Source: an uncultured Bacilli bacterium (GTDB lineage: Bacteria; Bacillota_I; Bacilli_A; RF39; UBA660). Taken from it: a DNA stretch of 64,000 nt. Below are positions 7,611-15,980 of this stretch, piece by piece. The notes beneath the pieces were generated by a model. That model was not told where the DNA came from. It saw nothing but the letters and a program-made list of their open reading frames with translations, and did no database searches. The stretch's first letter is position 1. Every line of letters starts with the position of its first letter. The stretch is taken from contig CANPXE010000004.1 of the NCBI GenBank assembly GCA_947585665.1, positions 1-64,000 of the forward strand, given 5' to 3'. The position numbers and the translations under genes are program-made.

Positions 7611-7973
7611 TTTTATTTCATCAATTATCCAAGACATTATTAATGATGTAACATAATTTATTTCTTTTTCTTCTAATTCTTTATCTTTAGGAATGTGATG
7701 CCATTTATAGAGGCATCCACGACAACATGTAGCTGTCGCATGTTGTGCTATAAAAACAGGATGTCCTTTCATTGGTGTCTGTTTGCCATCATTATCAATT
7801 ATTTTAGGAGCAAGTCTTTTTTCAATAATATCTTTGGCATGACTATTTATTTTTTCTAATCCTTTATCTTTTATGTATAAAATATCTTTTTCTTTTAAAT
7901 GAAAACTACTTCTAAATTTGGATTTTTTTAGGTCTTTTAATTTTTCTTCTATAATTACTTTACGCTTATCCAT
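7593..7973 (-). CDS. DUF4186 family protein
   Basis: 126 aa from the second ATG (7973), which is about 7 bases after GGTGA; the first ATG (7979) is almost on top of the ribosome site. The C-terminal two thirds match the DUF4186 pattern: GKQTPMKGHPVFIAQHATAT, then CCRGCLYKWHHIPKDKEL. The clustered His and Cys suggest metal binding, but no function is established. It is the only minus-strand gene in the first 26 kb and has its own terminator, so it looks like an independently acquired or mobile housekeeping gene. Confidence 0.8.
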   Translation of the reverse strand: MDKRKVIIEEKLKDLKKSKFRSSFHLKEKDILYIKDKGLEKINSHAKDIIEKRLAPKIIDNDGKQTPMKGHPVFIAQHATATCCRGCLYKWHHIPKDKELEEKEINYVTSLIMSWIIDEIKEKATN

Positions 7974-8019
7974 AAGCATTCACCAAAATAATTGTATCAT
8001 AAAAAATCACTAATAATTG

Positions 8020-8048
8020 TTGAAAAAAAACTTATTAAATGTTATAAC
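8020..8048 (+). promoter_or_regulatory. Promoter of tRNA-Glu(CTC)
   Basis: TTGAAA (8020-8025), 17 bp, TATAAC (8043-8048), ending 18 bases before the tRNA. Confidence 0.65.
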
Positions 8049-8066
8049 AATAATGTACTTATTTTT

Positions 8067-8143
8067 GGTCTGCTGGTGAAGGGGTTTAACACACCACCCT
8101 CTCAAGGTGGCATTCACGGGTCCGAATCCCGTGCAGACTACCA
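8067..8143 (+). tRNA. tRNA-Glu (anticodon CTC)
   Basis: 77 nt with encoded CCA. Acceptor GGTCTGC / GCAGACT (one G-U), anticodon stem CCACC/GGTGG with loop CTCTCAA, read as CTC. D-arm and T-arm are close to those of tRNA-Glu(TTC) at 4139, so the two are probably duplicates that diverged in the stems. Confidence 0.92.
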
Positions 8144-8153
8144 TAGAAAATGA

Positions 8154-8177
8154 ACTAATCTTCGGATTAGTTTTTTT
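8154..8177 (+). terminator. Terminator of tRNA-Glu(CTC)
   Basis: ACTAATC (8154-8160) / GATTAGT (8165-8171) closed by a stable TTCG tetraloop and followed by a run of seven T. Confidence 0.93.
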
Positions 8178-8266
8178 GTCAAATAACGTCAAACTATTAA
8201 AAAAATTATCTTCTTCTCTAGTCAAAGATAAATAATGATTAGATAATTATAATAGGAGTGATAAAA

Positions 8267-8782
8267 GTGTATAATAGTTGGAAATTAAAATTAATGAGTG
8301 TTGTTTTAATCTTTGTTACTATTTCATTAATTTTTAAAATGGATTTTAAAACACAAATTGAATATGTTTTTGGTAATTTTGATGTCGATATTGGTGAAAT
8401 GAGTACCAAGAGTATTGAAAAGGTTATTAATCATTCAATAGAGGAAGTATATAATTCTTATTTTCAAACATATACTAATCCAGAAACTATTGAAAATAAA
8501 ATAAGTACTGAAAAATACGAAAAATTATTAGATGTTATAAATTTAGAAAAAGAATATAATGCTGTTTTGATTCGTGGTTACGAAACTGACGAATACATTA
8601 GTGCTCGTTATTATATCAATCTAAATGCAAATGAGTCATTACAAACAATTAAAGATATATATTCTGAAAAATTAATAAATAATGGTTTTAAACAAGATGG
8701 TGATACTTACCAAAATGACACTATTGAACTTAAATTTGTCATTAAATGGGATTGCCTAATATTAATTGTAAAGGGGTTATAA
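8267..8782 (+). CDS. Exported protein of unknown function
   Basis: 171 aa from GTG 8267, which is spaced properly from AGGAG (8254-8258). One hydrophobic segment at residues about 6-24, then a polar extracytoplasmic domain. Residues 38-53 resemble the small exported protein at 4298, also encoded after a tRNA-Glu gene. It is followed 3 bases later by another exported protein gene, forming a two-gene unit. Confidence 0.7.
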   Translation: MYNSWKLKLMSVVLIFVTISLIFKMDFKTQIEYVFGNFDVDIGEMSTKSIEKVINHSIEEVYNSYFQTYTNPETIENKISTEKYEKLLDVINLEKEYNAVLIRGYETDEYISARYYINLNANESLQTIKDIYSEKLINNGFKQDGDTYQNDTIELKFVIKWDCLILIVKGL

Positions 8783-8785
8783 ATT

Positions 8786-9313
8786 ATGGATAAGAAAAAA
8801 TATAAATATCTTATAATTGCTTTAATTGTTTTAGTTATCATAATTGATATCGTATTATTCTATTTTGCTTTTTTGAAAAAAGATACTTTAAAAATGAAAG
8901 AATATAAAAATACAAATTATTCTTTTCAATATCGTTCTGATTATGAAGTAAAAGAAGTTTCGAAAGAAAAGATTTCTTTAGGTAGTAATAAGAAAACCGG
9001 AGAAATAAATATTGTTGTTACCAAAATAGATGAAGAAGCTCTAAAAAGAGATAAAATGTTTATTATTGATGAAGCACAAAAAGAGTTTAGTAATAATAAC
9101 GATAACTATTTCATGAGTTATAGTGGTTCATATAAAGTAAATGATTACACGGTTTATGATTATTTATATGATGATGAAGAAAGACAAATAGATTTGAACT
9201 ATATCTTAAAAGATAATAAATTAATACTAATTTCTTATGTTAATGATAATGAATATTTTGATTTATATGAAGACAGAGTTTTAGATATAATAAATAGTTT
9301 AAAAATAACTTAG
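8786..9313 (+). CDS. Single-pass membrane protein of unknown function
   Basis: 175 aa. Basic start (MDKKKYKY), one strong hydrophobic helix at residues about 9-29, then an external alpha/beta-looking domain (YSFQYRSDYEVKEVS... EINIVVTKID) of about 140 residues ending DIINSLKIT. Its texture is like the small PsbP/MOG1-like exported domains of Firmicutes, but this is only an impression. Probably co-transcribed with the preceding exported protein. Confidence 0.65.
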   Translation: MDKKKYKYLIIALIVLVIIIDIVLFYFAFLKKDTLKMKEYKNTNYSFQYRSDYEVKEVSKEKISLGSNKKTGEINIVVTKIDEEALKRDKMFIIDEAQKEFSNNNDNYFMSYSGSYKVNDYTVYDYLYDDEERQIDLNYILKDNKLILISYVNDNEYFDLYEDRVLDIINSLKIT

Positions 9314-9336
9314 AATGAATTTATTCATTCTTTTTT
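9312..9336 (+). terminator. Intrinsic terminator
   Basis: AGAATGAA (9312-9319) / TTCATTCT (9324-9331) with loop TTTA and six T; overlaps the stop codon of the preceding gene. Confidence 0.88.
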
Positions 9337-9361
9337 AATATAATTTATTAGGTGAAATAAT

Positions 9362-9592
9362 ATGCTTTTATCAGATTTACAAAATAAAACTTTGATAAGC
9401 ATTATTGATGGTAAGAATATTGGTAATATTGTTGATATAAGATTAGATGAAAAAACAGGAAATATCATATCGTTTGTCGTTGAAGAAAATCGACGTGCTT
9501 TTTCTTTTACAGGCAAAAATAGTGCTTCGGAAATTAAATGGGAAAATATCAAGAAAATAGGGGAGGATGTCATTTTAGTTAATATGTACTAA
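9362..9592 (+). CDS. YlmC/YmxH-family PRC-barrel protein
   Basis: 76 aa, a complete PRC-barrel-like small protein: LSDLQNKTLISIIDGKNIGN, VDIRLDEKTGNIISFVVEE, then IKWENIKKIGEDVILV. This matches the YlmC/YmxH family of spore-forming Firmicutes, whose exact role is unclear. Start preceded by AGGTGAAAT. Confidence 0.82.
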   Translation: MLLSDLQNKTLISIIDGKNIGNIVDIRLDEKTGNIISFVVEENRRAFSFTGKNSASEIKWENIKKIGEDVILVNMY

Positions 9593-9654
9593 AAGCATCT
9601 TTTTTTATGTACAAATAAGTTCTTTTTTGATAAAATGTGTTTGTTGGTGATTGG

Positions 9655-10239
9655 ATGAATAAAGATGTGAAAAAGAATAGTCTTTTAAAAAAATATAAAT
9701 ATATAATTATAATTTCAATTATGGGAATTATTCTTGATCAAATAGTAAAGTTATTAGTACAAATTAACTTTAATTCTCGTTCTCTATCAAAAATGCTTAT
9801 GAGTGGTGGCTCAATTGGTCCATTTAAAATTATTTCCGGAAGAGGAATTGAAATAATTCATAATTTTTTTTATATAACCTTTGTTAAAAATACGGGTGGT
9901 GCTTGGGGAATATTTTCTGGTAATGTCATTTGGCTTGCGCTCATTAGTGTAGCTGTTGTTATTGTGTTGGTTCTTTTTTTAAGAAAAGAAAAAGAATTAT
10001 CAAAATTAACAATTACTTATTACAGTTTATTATTTGCTGGTATCATTGGTAATTTAATAGATCGCATCATCAATGGTTATGTTACGGATTTTTTAAATTT
10101 TTATCTTTTTGGTTATGATTATCCTGTTTTTAATATCGCGGATTGTTTCATAGTAATTGGTATAATGTTAATGTTTATCGATGTAGTTAGGGGTGAAGTA
10201 AATGAACATAAAAAGCGAAAAAGACAACATTCGTCTTGA
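9655..10239 (+). CDS. lspA: Lipoprotein signal peptidase (signal peptidase II)
   Basis: 194 aa from ATG 9655 (after GGTGA); an in-frame GTG at 9637 is upstream of the ribosome site. Membrane aspartyl protease that removes signal peptides from prolipoproteins such as the one at 1185. Conserved blocks FVKNTGGAWGIFSGN and GNLIDRIINGYVTDFL plus FNIADCFIVIG supply the two catalytic Asp. Four membrane helices. Somewhat longer than the usual 150-170 aa because of an N-terminal extension and a loop after the first helix. Its 3' end overlaps rluD by 38 bases. Confidence 0.95.
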   Translation: MNKDVKKNSLLKKYKYIIIISIMGIILDQIVKLLVQINFNSRSLSKMLMSGGSIGPFKIISGRGIEIIHNFFYITFVKNTGGAWGIFSGNVIWLALISVAVVIVLVLFLRKEKELSKLTITYYSLLFAGIIGNLIDRIINGYVTDFLNFYLFGYDYPVFNIADCFIVIGIMLMFIDVVRGEVNEHKKRKRQHSS

Positions 10240-11086
10240 TCAGTATTTAAAAGAAGAATTAGATATTAGTCGTAGTAAAGTTCAAAAACTAATAAAAGAA
10301 GAAAAAATAAAAGTAAATGGAAAAGTTGTCAATAGTAGTTATAAAGTTAAGATGGATGACTTAATTGAAGTACATGATGAGTTGAATTTTGAAATCAATA
10401 TTGAAAAAGAAGATATTCCCCTTGATATTGTTTATGAAGATGAATATTTGTTAATCATCAATAAAAAGAGTGGTATGGTTGTTCATCCTGCTCCTGGAAA
10501 CTATAGTGGAACATTAGTTAATGCTTTACTAGGAAAATTTTCTTTATCTAATGATGCGATAAGACCAGGAATTGTTCATCGCATTGATAAAGATACGAGT
10601 GGTCTATTGGTGGTCGCAAAAGATGATAAAACGCATTTCTTATTAAGTGAAATGATTAAGAAAAAGGAAGTAGAACGCCTTTATTTAGCGATTGTTGATG
10701 GCGTTATTAAGAATGAGACAGGAACGATTGATGCTCCAATTGGAAGAGACCCTAATAATCGTCAAAAGATGTTAGTAACGGATGTCAACAGTAAGGATGC
10801 CATTACGCATTTTCGTGTGTTGAAACGCTTTAAAAATAATACTTTAATCGAATGTAAACTCGAAACGGGAAGAACGCATCAAATAAGAGTCCATATGCAG
10901 TATATCGGTTTTCCTATTTCTAATGATCCCGTTTACAACAAGAGTAAAAAGACGACTTCTTTTGGACAAATGTTACATTCAAAAAGTATTCGTTTTGTTC
11001 ATCCCATTACGAAAAAAGAACTTTATTTTGAATGTGATGTACCAAAAGAATTTAAGGATTTTTTAAAAAGTCTTGAAAATGAATAA
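10202..11086 (+). CDS. rluD: RluD-family 23S rRNA pseudouridine synthase
   Basis: 294 aa. N-terminal S4 RNA-binding domain (residues about 8-70, IRLDQYLKEELDISRSKVQK) followed by the RsuA/RluD catalytic domain with HRIDKDTSGLLVVAKDD containing the catalytic Asp, and ETGRTHQIRVHM. lspA-rluD is the common order in Firmicutes. The ribosome site AGGGGTGA lies inside the lspA coding region. Confidence 0.95.
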   Translation: MNIKSEKDNIRLDQYLKEELDISRSKVQKLIKEEKIKVNGKVVNSSYKVKMDDLIEVHDELNFEINIEKEDIPLDIVYEDEYLLIINKKSGMVVHPAPGNYSGTLVNALLGKFSLSNDAIRPGIVHRIDKDTSGLLVVAKDDKTHFLLSEMIKKKEVERLYLAIVDGVIKNETGTIDAPIGRDPNNRQKMLVTDVNSKDAITHFRVLKRFKNNTLIECKLETGRTHQIRVHMQYIGFPISNDPVYNKSKKTTSFGQMLHSKSIRFVHPITKKELYFECDVPKEFKDFLKSLENE

Positions 11087-11153
11087 ATTATCTAAAATAA
11101 GTGTAAAAATTAGTATTTTTGTTATATAATAAGTAAATGAATGGAGGGATAAT

Positions 11154-12293
11154 ATGGATGGTATAATGGATCGTAAAAATGAGATAGTTATGAAACTACT
11201 TCATTATTTCATCACGGAAAAAAATTATAATCCAATTATTCTTCAAGGGGCTGAAGATGAAATTTGGTTGGAAAATTTAGAAAGTGAATATAAAATAGTA
11301 AGAATTGTATCAGGACATGTTCATAACGATGAACAATTGGAATTTGATACTTTTAAGACGCGACGTGTTGTTAAAAAGATAAAGAAAAAGACTTTTTCTT
11401 TTGATATGAAAGTATTAAGTATCTTTACTGATTTAGGTGATAATGTTCATTTAGATAAGAAAGATGGCATTGATTCCATTTATTTATACGAGACTGATGA
11501 TATTCAAAAGTATAGCTTTTTAAAAGAAGCTTTTCCTGATATCAGTAAAAAGTTAAAGTTTAGTGAAGAAGGAGTTCGTCTATTTATGAAAATTACTTCT
11601 GATATTAATCGTAAGAATAAGAAAGATGCTGAAATAGTTAATGATGTTTTTAAACCTAAGACACCTTATGTCACATATGCTTTGATTGCCATTAATGTTC
11701 TTATCTTTTTAATTCAACTTTTCTATGAAGATATCATTGTTGGTTATGGTGCTGTATGGAATGCTGGTATTATTGCTGGTAATCAATTTTATCGTTTATT
11801 TACAGGAATGTTTTTACATGCTAACTTCATGCATTTGTTTTTCAATATGTATGCTTTATACGTCATTGGAAAGCAATTGGAGAGTTTCATTGGTAAGGCA
11901 AAATATATAGCCGTTTATTTAATTAGTGGGGTAATTGGTAACTTGTTATCGGTGGCTCTTCATAGTGGTATCTTTGTTGGCGTTGGTGCTAGTGGTGCCA
12001 TCTTCGGTTTAATGGGGGCTTTACTATATTTTGGTCAACATTATCGCGTTTATTTGGGTGGTGTTATAAATAGTCAAATAATTCCTTTAATTATTTTGAA
12101 CTTAATTATTGGTTTTACATCAAGTGGCATTGATAATTTTGCGCATATTGGTGGTTTAATTGGTGGCTTTACATCAATGATGGCTCTTGGTGTTAAATAT
12201 AAGAGTACAACGCAAGAAAAAATAAATGGTTGTATTATAACTTTAGTAATTATTGCTTTCTTATGTTATTTAATGATGCAACATACTTTTTAA
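11154..12293 (+). CDS. Rhomboid-family intramembrane serine protease
   Basis: 379 aa. Residues 1-160 are a cytoplasmic, charged domain of a type often found in front of Firmicutes rhomboids. Residues about 172-378 hold six or seven membrane helices with rhomboid signatures: FLHANFMHLFFNMYAL, the catalytic GASG motif (Ser280) and AHIGGLIGG with catalytic His331. Cleaves membrane-spanning substrates; targets unknown. GGAGGG precedes ATG 11154 and TATAAT lies at 11125-11130. Confidence 0.93.
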   Translation: MDGIMDRKNEIVMKLLHYFITEKNYNPIILQGAEDEIWLENLESEYKIVRIVSGHVHNDEQLEFDTFKTRRVVKKIKKKTFSFDMKVLSIFTDLGDNVHLDKKDGIDSIYLYETDDIQKYSFLKEAFPDISKKLKFSEEGVRLFMKITSDINRKNKKDAEIVNDVFKPKTPYVTYALIAINVLIFLIQLFYEDIIVGYGAVWNAGIIAGNQFYRLFTGMFLHANFMHLFFNMYALYVIGKQLESFIGKAKYIAVYLISGVIGNLLSVALHSGIFVGVGASGAIFGLMGALLYFGQHYRVYLGGVINSQIIPLIILNLIIGFTSSGIDNFAHIGGLIGGFTSMMALGVKYKSTTQEKINGCIITLVIIAFLCYLMMQHTF

Positions 12294-12314
12294 AGCTAGC
12301 AATAGCTTTTTTCT
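12292..12314 (+). terminator. Intrinsic terminator
   Basis: AAAGCTA (12292-12298) / TAGCTTT (12303-12309) with a GCAA tetraloop and a T tract; separates the rhomboid gene from the ireB operon. Confidence 0.85.
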
Positions 12315-12323
12315 TTTCTTATG

Positions 12324-12352
12324 TTGATATTAAATTAGAAAAATGTTAAAAT
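12324..12352 (+). promoter_or_regulatory. Promoter of the ireB operon
   Basis: TTGATA (12324-12329), 17 bp, TAAAAT (12347-12352), with an extended TG at 12344-12345. About 20 bases before the ireB start. Confidence 0.7.
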
Positions 12353-12373
12353 TATAATAGTTGAGGTGATAGT

Positions 12374-12625
12374 ATGAGTGAAGGTCCAACTTCTGTTTAT
12401 GATGTTGAAGAGTTTCAAGAGGAATTGATTAAAGATGTTTTAAATGATGTCTATCTTGCATTAGAAGAAAGAGGATATAATCCCATTAATCAATTAGTTG
12501 GTTATCTCATGAGTGGTGATCCTGGATATATTTCTTCCCATAAAGAAGCTCGTAAAAAGATTTCAACATTAGAACGTAATAAAATAATTGAAGTTCTTTT
12601 AAGGAACTATATGAACAAAGAATAA
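12374..12625 (+). CDS. ireB: IreB family regulatory phosphoprotein (UPF0297)
   Basis: 83 aa, the whole family length. Strongly conserved core: ERGYNPINQLVGYLMSGDPG, then YISSHKEARKKI and LERNKIIEVLL. In Enterococcus faecalis IreB is a substrate of the Ser/Thr kinase IreK in envelope-stress signalling. The Thr near the N-terminus (MSEGPTSVYD) is in the region phosphorylated there. No kinase gene is in the window. Its stop overlaps the ruvX start by one base. Confidence 0.95.
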   Translation: MSEGPTSVYDVEEFQEELIKDVLNDVYLALEERGYNPINQLVGYLMSGDPGYISSHKEARKKISTLERNKIIEVLLRNYMNKE

Positions 12626-13038
12626 TGCGTTATTTAGGTTTAGACTTGGGCAGCCGAACGCTTGGAATGGCTCTTAGTGATTCTTCTGGAATTATCGCCT
12701 CAAGTTATAAGATAATAAGACATGATGAAGAATATGAGCGCCTAGTTCAAGATGTTTGGGATGTCGTTCAAGAAAAAAATATTGATGCTTTAGTATTAGG
12801 ATTACCTAAAAATATGAATAATACTATTGGTCCAAAAGGTGAATTATCATTACAGTTTAAAGATATGTTAGAAAAAAAGACTCATCTTCCTGTTTATCTA
12901 GAAGATGAAAGACTAACAACCAAAGAAGCCGAAAATCTTTTGATAAAAAATGATACTTCTCGTAAAAAAAGAAAAAAAGTTATTGATAGTATGGCTGCGA
13001 CAATAATTTTACAGTCATATTTAGATAGAAATAGATAA
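12625..13038 (+). CDS. ruvX: RuvX/YqgF-family Holliday junction resolvase-like nuclease
   Basis: 137 aa. RNase H-like fold with MRYLGLDLGSRTLGMALSD, LVLGLPKNMNN, ERLTTKEAE and a final D for metal binding (IDSMAATIILQSYL). Family members act in 16S rRNA 5' maturation and/or DNA junction cleavage. Part of the conserved ireB-ruvX-yrzB block; starts at TAATG overlapping the ireB stop. Confidence 0.95.
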   Translation: MRYLGLDLGSRTLGMALSDSSGIIASSYKIIRHDEEYERLVQDVWDVVQEKNIDALVLGLPKNMNNTIGPKGELSLQFKDMLEKKTHLPVYLEDERLTTKEAENLLIKNDTSRKKRKKVIDSMAATIILQSYLDRNR

Positions 13039-13049
13039 GGAGAATAATT

Positions 13050-13355
13050 ATGGAAAATAATACTTTTAAAGTAATTAATGAAGAAGGAAGAGAAATCGTT
13101 TGTGACATTTTATTCACATTTGATTCAGAAGAAACTAATAAGAGTTATATTGTATATACTGATAATACTAAGGATGAAGCTGGAAATATCCAAGTTTTTG
13201 CATCTATCTATGATCCAAAACAAGAAAATCCTCGCTTAGATCCAATTGAAACAGAACAAGAGTGGAAAATAATTGAAACGATTTTAAATACTTTACAAGA
13301 AGAAATAAAAAAGAAAACAGCGCCTAATTCTAATGAAGGAGATAAAAACGCCTAA
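13050..13355 (+). CDS. DUF1292 family protein (YrzB/UPF0473)
   Basis: 101 aa. The first 85 residues are the DUF1292 domain (FKVINEEGREIVCDILFTFD, SYIVYTDNTKDEAGNIQVFA, WKIIETILNTLQEE), followed by a short polar tail. Function unknown; in many Firmicutes it sits after ireB and ruvX, as here. AAGGAG precedes the start. Confidence 0.93.
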   Translation: MENNTFKVINEEGREIVCDILFTFDSEETNKSYIVYTDNTKDEAGNIQVFASIYDPKQENPRLDPIETEQEWKIIETILNTLQEEIKKKTAPNSNEGDKNA

Positions 13356-13374
13356 TAAGACGTTTTCTTTTTTG
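13345..13374 (+). terminator. Weak attenuator-like hairpin after yrzB
   Basis: AAAACG (13345-13350) / CGTTTT (13361-13366) followed by CTTTTTT. It overlaps the end of yrzB and lies only about 10 bases before the mltG start, so it probably reduces rather than blocks read-through. Confidence 0.45.
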
Positions 13375-13378
13375 AAGT

Positions 13379-14464
13379 ATGAAAGCCTTAAGAAACATAA
13401 TGATTTTTCTCTTTTTCAGTATGGCTATATTAATTGTGGTTGTTTGCTGTTTATACAATTACAATTTAAAACCTGTTGATAAGAATAGTACTGAAAAAAT
13501 TGTTGTTGAAATACCTAGTGGTGCTTCAGTTAAAAATATTGGTACTATTTTAAAAGAGAAAGATTTGATTAAAAGTGCTAAGTTCTTTAGTGTATATTGT
13601 AGAATTTATAAAGTAAATGATATGAAAGCAACTACTTATACTTTATCAAAGAGTATGAGCCTTGAGGAAATAGTTAAGACGCTCCAAGAGGGAAATAGCT
13701 ATAATCCTGATGAAATAAGTATTACTTTCCAAGAAGGAATTAATATGCGAAAAGTAGCTAGTATCATTGCCAAAAATACTAATAATAAAGAGGCTGATGT
13801 CTATAACCTTTTAAAAGATACTACTTATTTAGATGAATTAATAAAAAATTATTGGTTTATCGATGAGAGTATAAAGAATCCTAATATTTATTATTCTTTA
13901 GAGGGTTATTTATATCCTAATACTTATAAATTTAAAAATAAAGATGTTACAGTTAAAGAGATATTTAAAGTTATGTTAGATCAAATGGGAAAAGTATTAG
14001 AGAAATATAAAGGTGTTATTAATGGTAATAAATATAGTGTTCATGAAATTTTAACACTTTCATCAATTGTTGAGTTAGAAGGAAAAGGTGAAGAAGCCCG
14101 TCGTGGTATTGCCGCTGTATTTTATAATCGTCTCAATCATAATATGTCACTTGGAAGTGATGTAACAACTTATTATGCAGCGAAAGTCGAAATGAGTGAA
14201 AGAGATTTGCGCAAAGATGAAATAGATGCCGTTAATGCTTATAATACGCGTTCTAGTAGTATGGTTGGAAAATTGCCAGTTGGTCCTATTTCTAATCCTA
14301 GTGAATCTTCAATAAAAGGTGTTTTATATCCTGAAGAAAATTCTCCTTATTACTATTTTGTTGCTGATAAAAATGGAAATGTTAAGTTCACAAAAACTTA
14401 TCAAGAACATCTTGCCGCAATTCAAAAAATGAAGGATGATGGTGTCTGGTATGAATGGAACTAG
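13379..14464 (+). CDS. mltG: Endolytic transglycosylase MltG (YceG)
   Basis: 361 aa. One N-terminal membrane helix (residues about 6-28) followed by an external LysM-like region and the YceG catalytic domain. Family blocks seen: EGYLYPNTYKF, LSSIVELEGKGEEARRGIAA with the presumed catalytic Glu232, VFYNRLNHNMSLGSDVTTYY, and LPVGPISNPSESSIKGVLYP. MltG cleaves nascent glycan strands and sets their length. The ribosome site is weak (only GAAG), so it may rely on coupling to yrzB. In the usual Firmicutes position between yrzB and trmR. Confidence 0.95.
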   Translation: MKALRNIMIFLFFSMAILIVVVCCLYNYNLKPVDKNSTEKIVVEIPSGASVKNIGTILKEKDLIKSAKFFSVYCRIYKVNDMKATTYTLSKSMSLEEIVKTLQEGNSYNPDEISITFQEGINMRKVASIIAKNTNNKEADVYNLLKDTTYLDELIKNYWFIDESIKNPNIYYSLEGYLYPNTYKFKNKDVTVKEIFKVMLDQMGKVLEKYKGVINGNKYSVHEILTLSSIVELEGKGEEARRGIAAVFYNRLNHNMSLGSDVTTYYAAKVEMSERDLRKDEIDAVNAYNTRSSSMVGKLPVGPISNPSESSIKGVLYPEENSPYYYFVADKNGNVKFTKTYQEHLAAIQKMKDDGVWYEWN

Positions 14465-15050
14465 TAATTATTCCTTAATTAAGGAAATGAAAGAGTATGC
14501 TAAAGAAAATAATGTTCCAATTATGAATGATGAAGGAATAAATTTCCTTACTAATTTTGTTATTAAACATCAAACAGAAAATGTTTTAGAAATTGGAACA
14601 GCAATCGGTTTTTCGGCAATCTCCATGGCTCTTGCTAATCCTAAACTAAAAGTTACAACGATTGAAAGAGATGAAAATAGATATTTAGAAGCTGTTAAAA
14701 ATATTAAAAAATTTGCTTTGGAAGACAGAATAACACTATTATTTCAAGATGCACTAGATGCTAAAATTGAAGGGGAATTTGATTTAATATTTATTGATGC
14801 AGCTAAAGGACAAAATCGTAACTTTTTTGAAAAATTTGAAAATTTATTGACTGATAATGGTTATATCATTACGGATAATATGAAATTTCATGGCTATGTT
14901 GATAAAGATGAAAGTGAAATTAAATCTCATAATTTAAGAGGTTTAGTTCGTAAAATAAAAGATTATCGTACTTTCTTAGAAGAAAATGAAAATTATAGTA
15001 CTATCTTCTATGATGTTGGTGATGGTATTGCTGTTACGAGTAAAAACTAA
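14451..15050 (+). CDS. trmR: tRNA 5-hydroxyuridine methyltransferase (TrmR/YrrM-like O-methyltransferase)
   Basis: 199 aa from ATG 14451 (GATGGTG upstream), overlapping the end of mltG by 14 bases. SAM-dependent O-methyltransferase fold: NVLEIGTAIGFSAISMALA is motif I, TTIERDENRYLEA motif II, and DLIFIDAAKGQN holds the metal-binding Asp. In Bacillus subtilis TrmR methylates ho5U34 to mo5U34 in tRNAs. The following two genes supply the hydroxylation step, which supports this over a generic caffeoyl-CoA-type methyltransferase. Confidence 0.9.
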   Translation: MNGTSNYSLIKEMKEYAKENNVPIMNDEGINFLTNFVIKHQTENVLEIGTAIGFSAISMALANPKLKVTTIERDENRYLEAVKNIKKFALEDRITLLFQDALDAKIEGEFDLIFIDAAKGQNRNFFEKFENLLTDNGYIITDNMKFHGYVDKDESEIKSHNLRGLVRKIKDYRTFLEENENYSTIFYDVGDGIAVTSKN

Positions 15051-15080
15051 GAGATGTAAAAGTTAACATCTCTTTTCTTT
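15050..15080 (+). terminator. Intrinsic terminator after trmR
   Basis: AGAGATGT (15050-15057) / ACATCTCT (15066-15073), then TTTCTTTT. A new promoter follows, so trhP1-trhP2 can be transcribed separately from trmR. Confidence 0.75.
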
Positions 15081-15082
15081 TG

Positions 15083-15091
15083 TGTTATAAT
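15083..15091 (+). promoter_or_regulatory. Extended -10 promoter of trhP1-trhP2
   Basis: TG-T-TATAAT (15083-15091), 29 bases before the trhP1 ATG. No strong -35. Confidence 0.6.
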
Positions 15092-15119
15092 TTTCTCATA
15101 TAAGTTTGAGGTGAAGAAA

Positions 15120-15980
15120 ATGAAATTATTAGTTGTTCCTAATCGAAATAGTGATCTTTCTTCATATGTAAAAAATGGTTGTGAAGGATTTATTATCGGT
15201 TTAAAGAATTTTTCAACCAATTATGATTTACAACTAGATATTGGTGAAATAAAAAGTTTACGACAAGAATATCCTAATATTGAACTTTTTGTCAGTTTAA
15301 ATAAAAATATTTTTAATGAAGAATTAGATGAATTGGAGGAAAATCTAAAAGAATTAGATAATATTGATATTAGTGGGGTTCTTTTTTATGATTTGTCCGT
15401 TTTATATTTACGCAATAAAAATCATTTAAAGTTAAATCTTGTATGGAATCAAACCCATATGGTTACTAATTATAATACTTGTAATTACTATTATGACTTA
15501 GGGGTTAAATATGGTTATTTATCAGGAGAAATAACTCTTGAAGAAATAAATGAAATCAAAAGTAAAACCAATATGAAATTGATGTGTTTTGGTTTTGGGT
15601 ATCCGATTATGGCGCATACTAGAAGAAGTTTATTAACTAATTATTTTATTAGTCATAATAAAAAGTATGATGGTCAAATTTGTCATATCTATGATGATAA
15701 AACAAGATTTTCTCTAAAAGAAGATGAAACAGGAACAACGTTTTTAAATGATTCCTTTGTCAATGGTAGTTGTTTAATTACTGATAGCTTAATTGACTAT
15801 GTCATATTTGGAACGGATTTAGTTAGTGAAGATAAATCTTTAAAACTAATTACATTAATTCACAATTTACTTAATACGAAAGAAGAAAGGTATGTTTTAG
15901 AAATTGAGAAATTAATTGGAAATGATACTAATTTCTTTTTCAAAAAGACTATTTTTATGGTGAAGAAAGATGAGAAGTAA
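15120..15980 (+). CDS. trhP1: U32 family peptidase-like protein, TrhP1 (YrrN) type
   Basis: 286 aa from ATG 15120; GAGGTGAAG just before it is the ribosome site, so the in-frame GTG at 15111 is rejected. This is the short U32 homologue found upstream of the longer one in Firmicutes (YrrN in Bacillus). In B. subtilis TrhP1 and TrhP2 are both needed for the prephenate-dependent hydroxylation of U34 in tRNA. It lacks the Cys-rich segment of the partner. Overlaps trhP2 by 11 bases. Confidence 0.85.
   Translation: MKLLVVPNRNSDLSSYVKNGCEGFIIGLKNFSTNYDLQLDIGEIKSLRQEYPNIELFVSLNKNIFNEELDELEENLKELDNIDISGVLFYDLSVLYLRNKNHLKLNLVWNQTHMVTNYNTCNYYYDLGVKYGYLSGEITLEEINEIKSKTNMKLMCFGFGYPIMAHTRRSLLTNYFISHNKKYDGQICHIYDDKTRFSLKEDETGTTFLNDSFVNGSCLITDSLIDYVIFGTDLVSEDKSLKLITLIHNLLNTKEERYVLEIEKLIGNDTNFFFKKTIFMVKKDEK

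Noticed and set aside
8010-8225. Minus-strand 71-aa ORF over the second tRNA-Glu
   Set aside because: It covers a well-formed tRNA and its terminator on the other strand and has no credible domain or start site.
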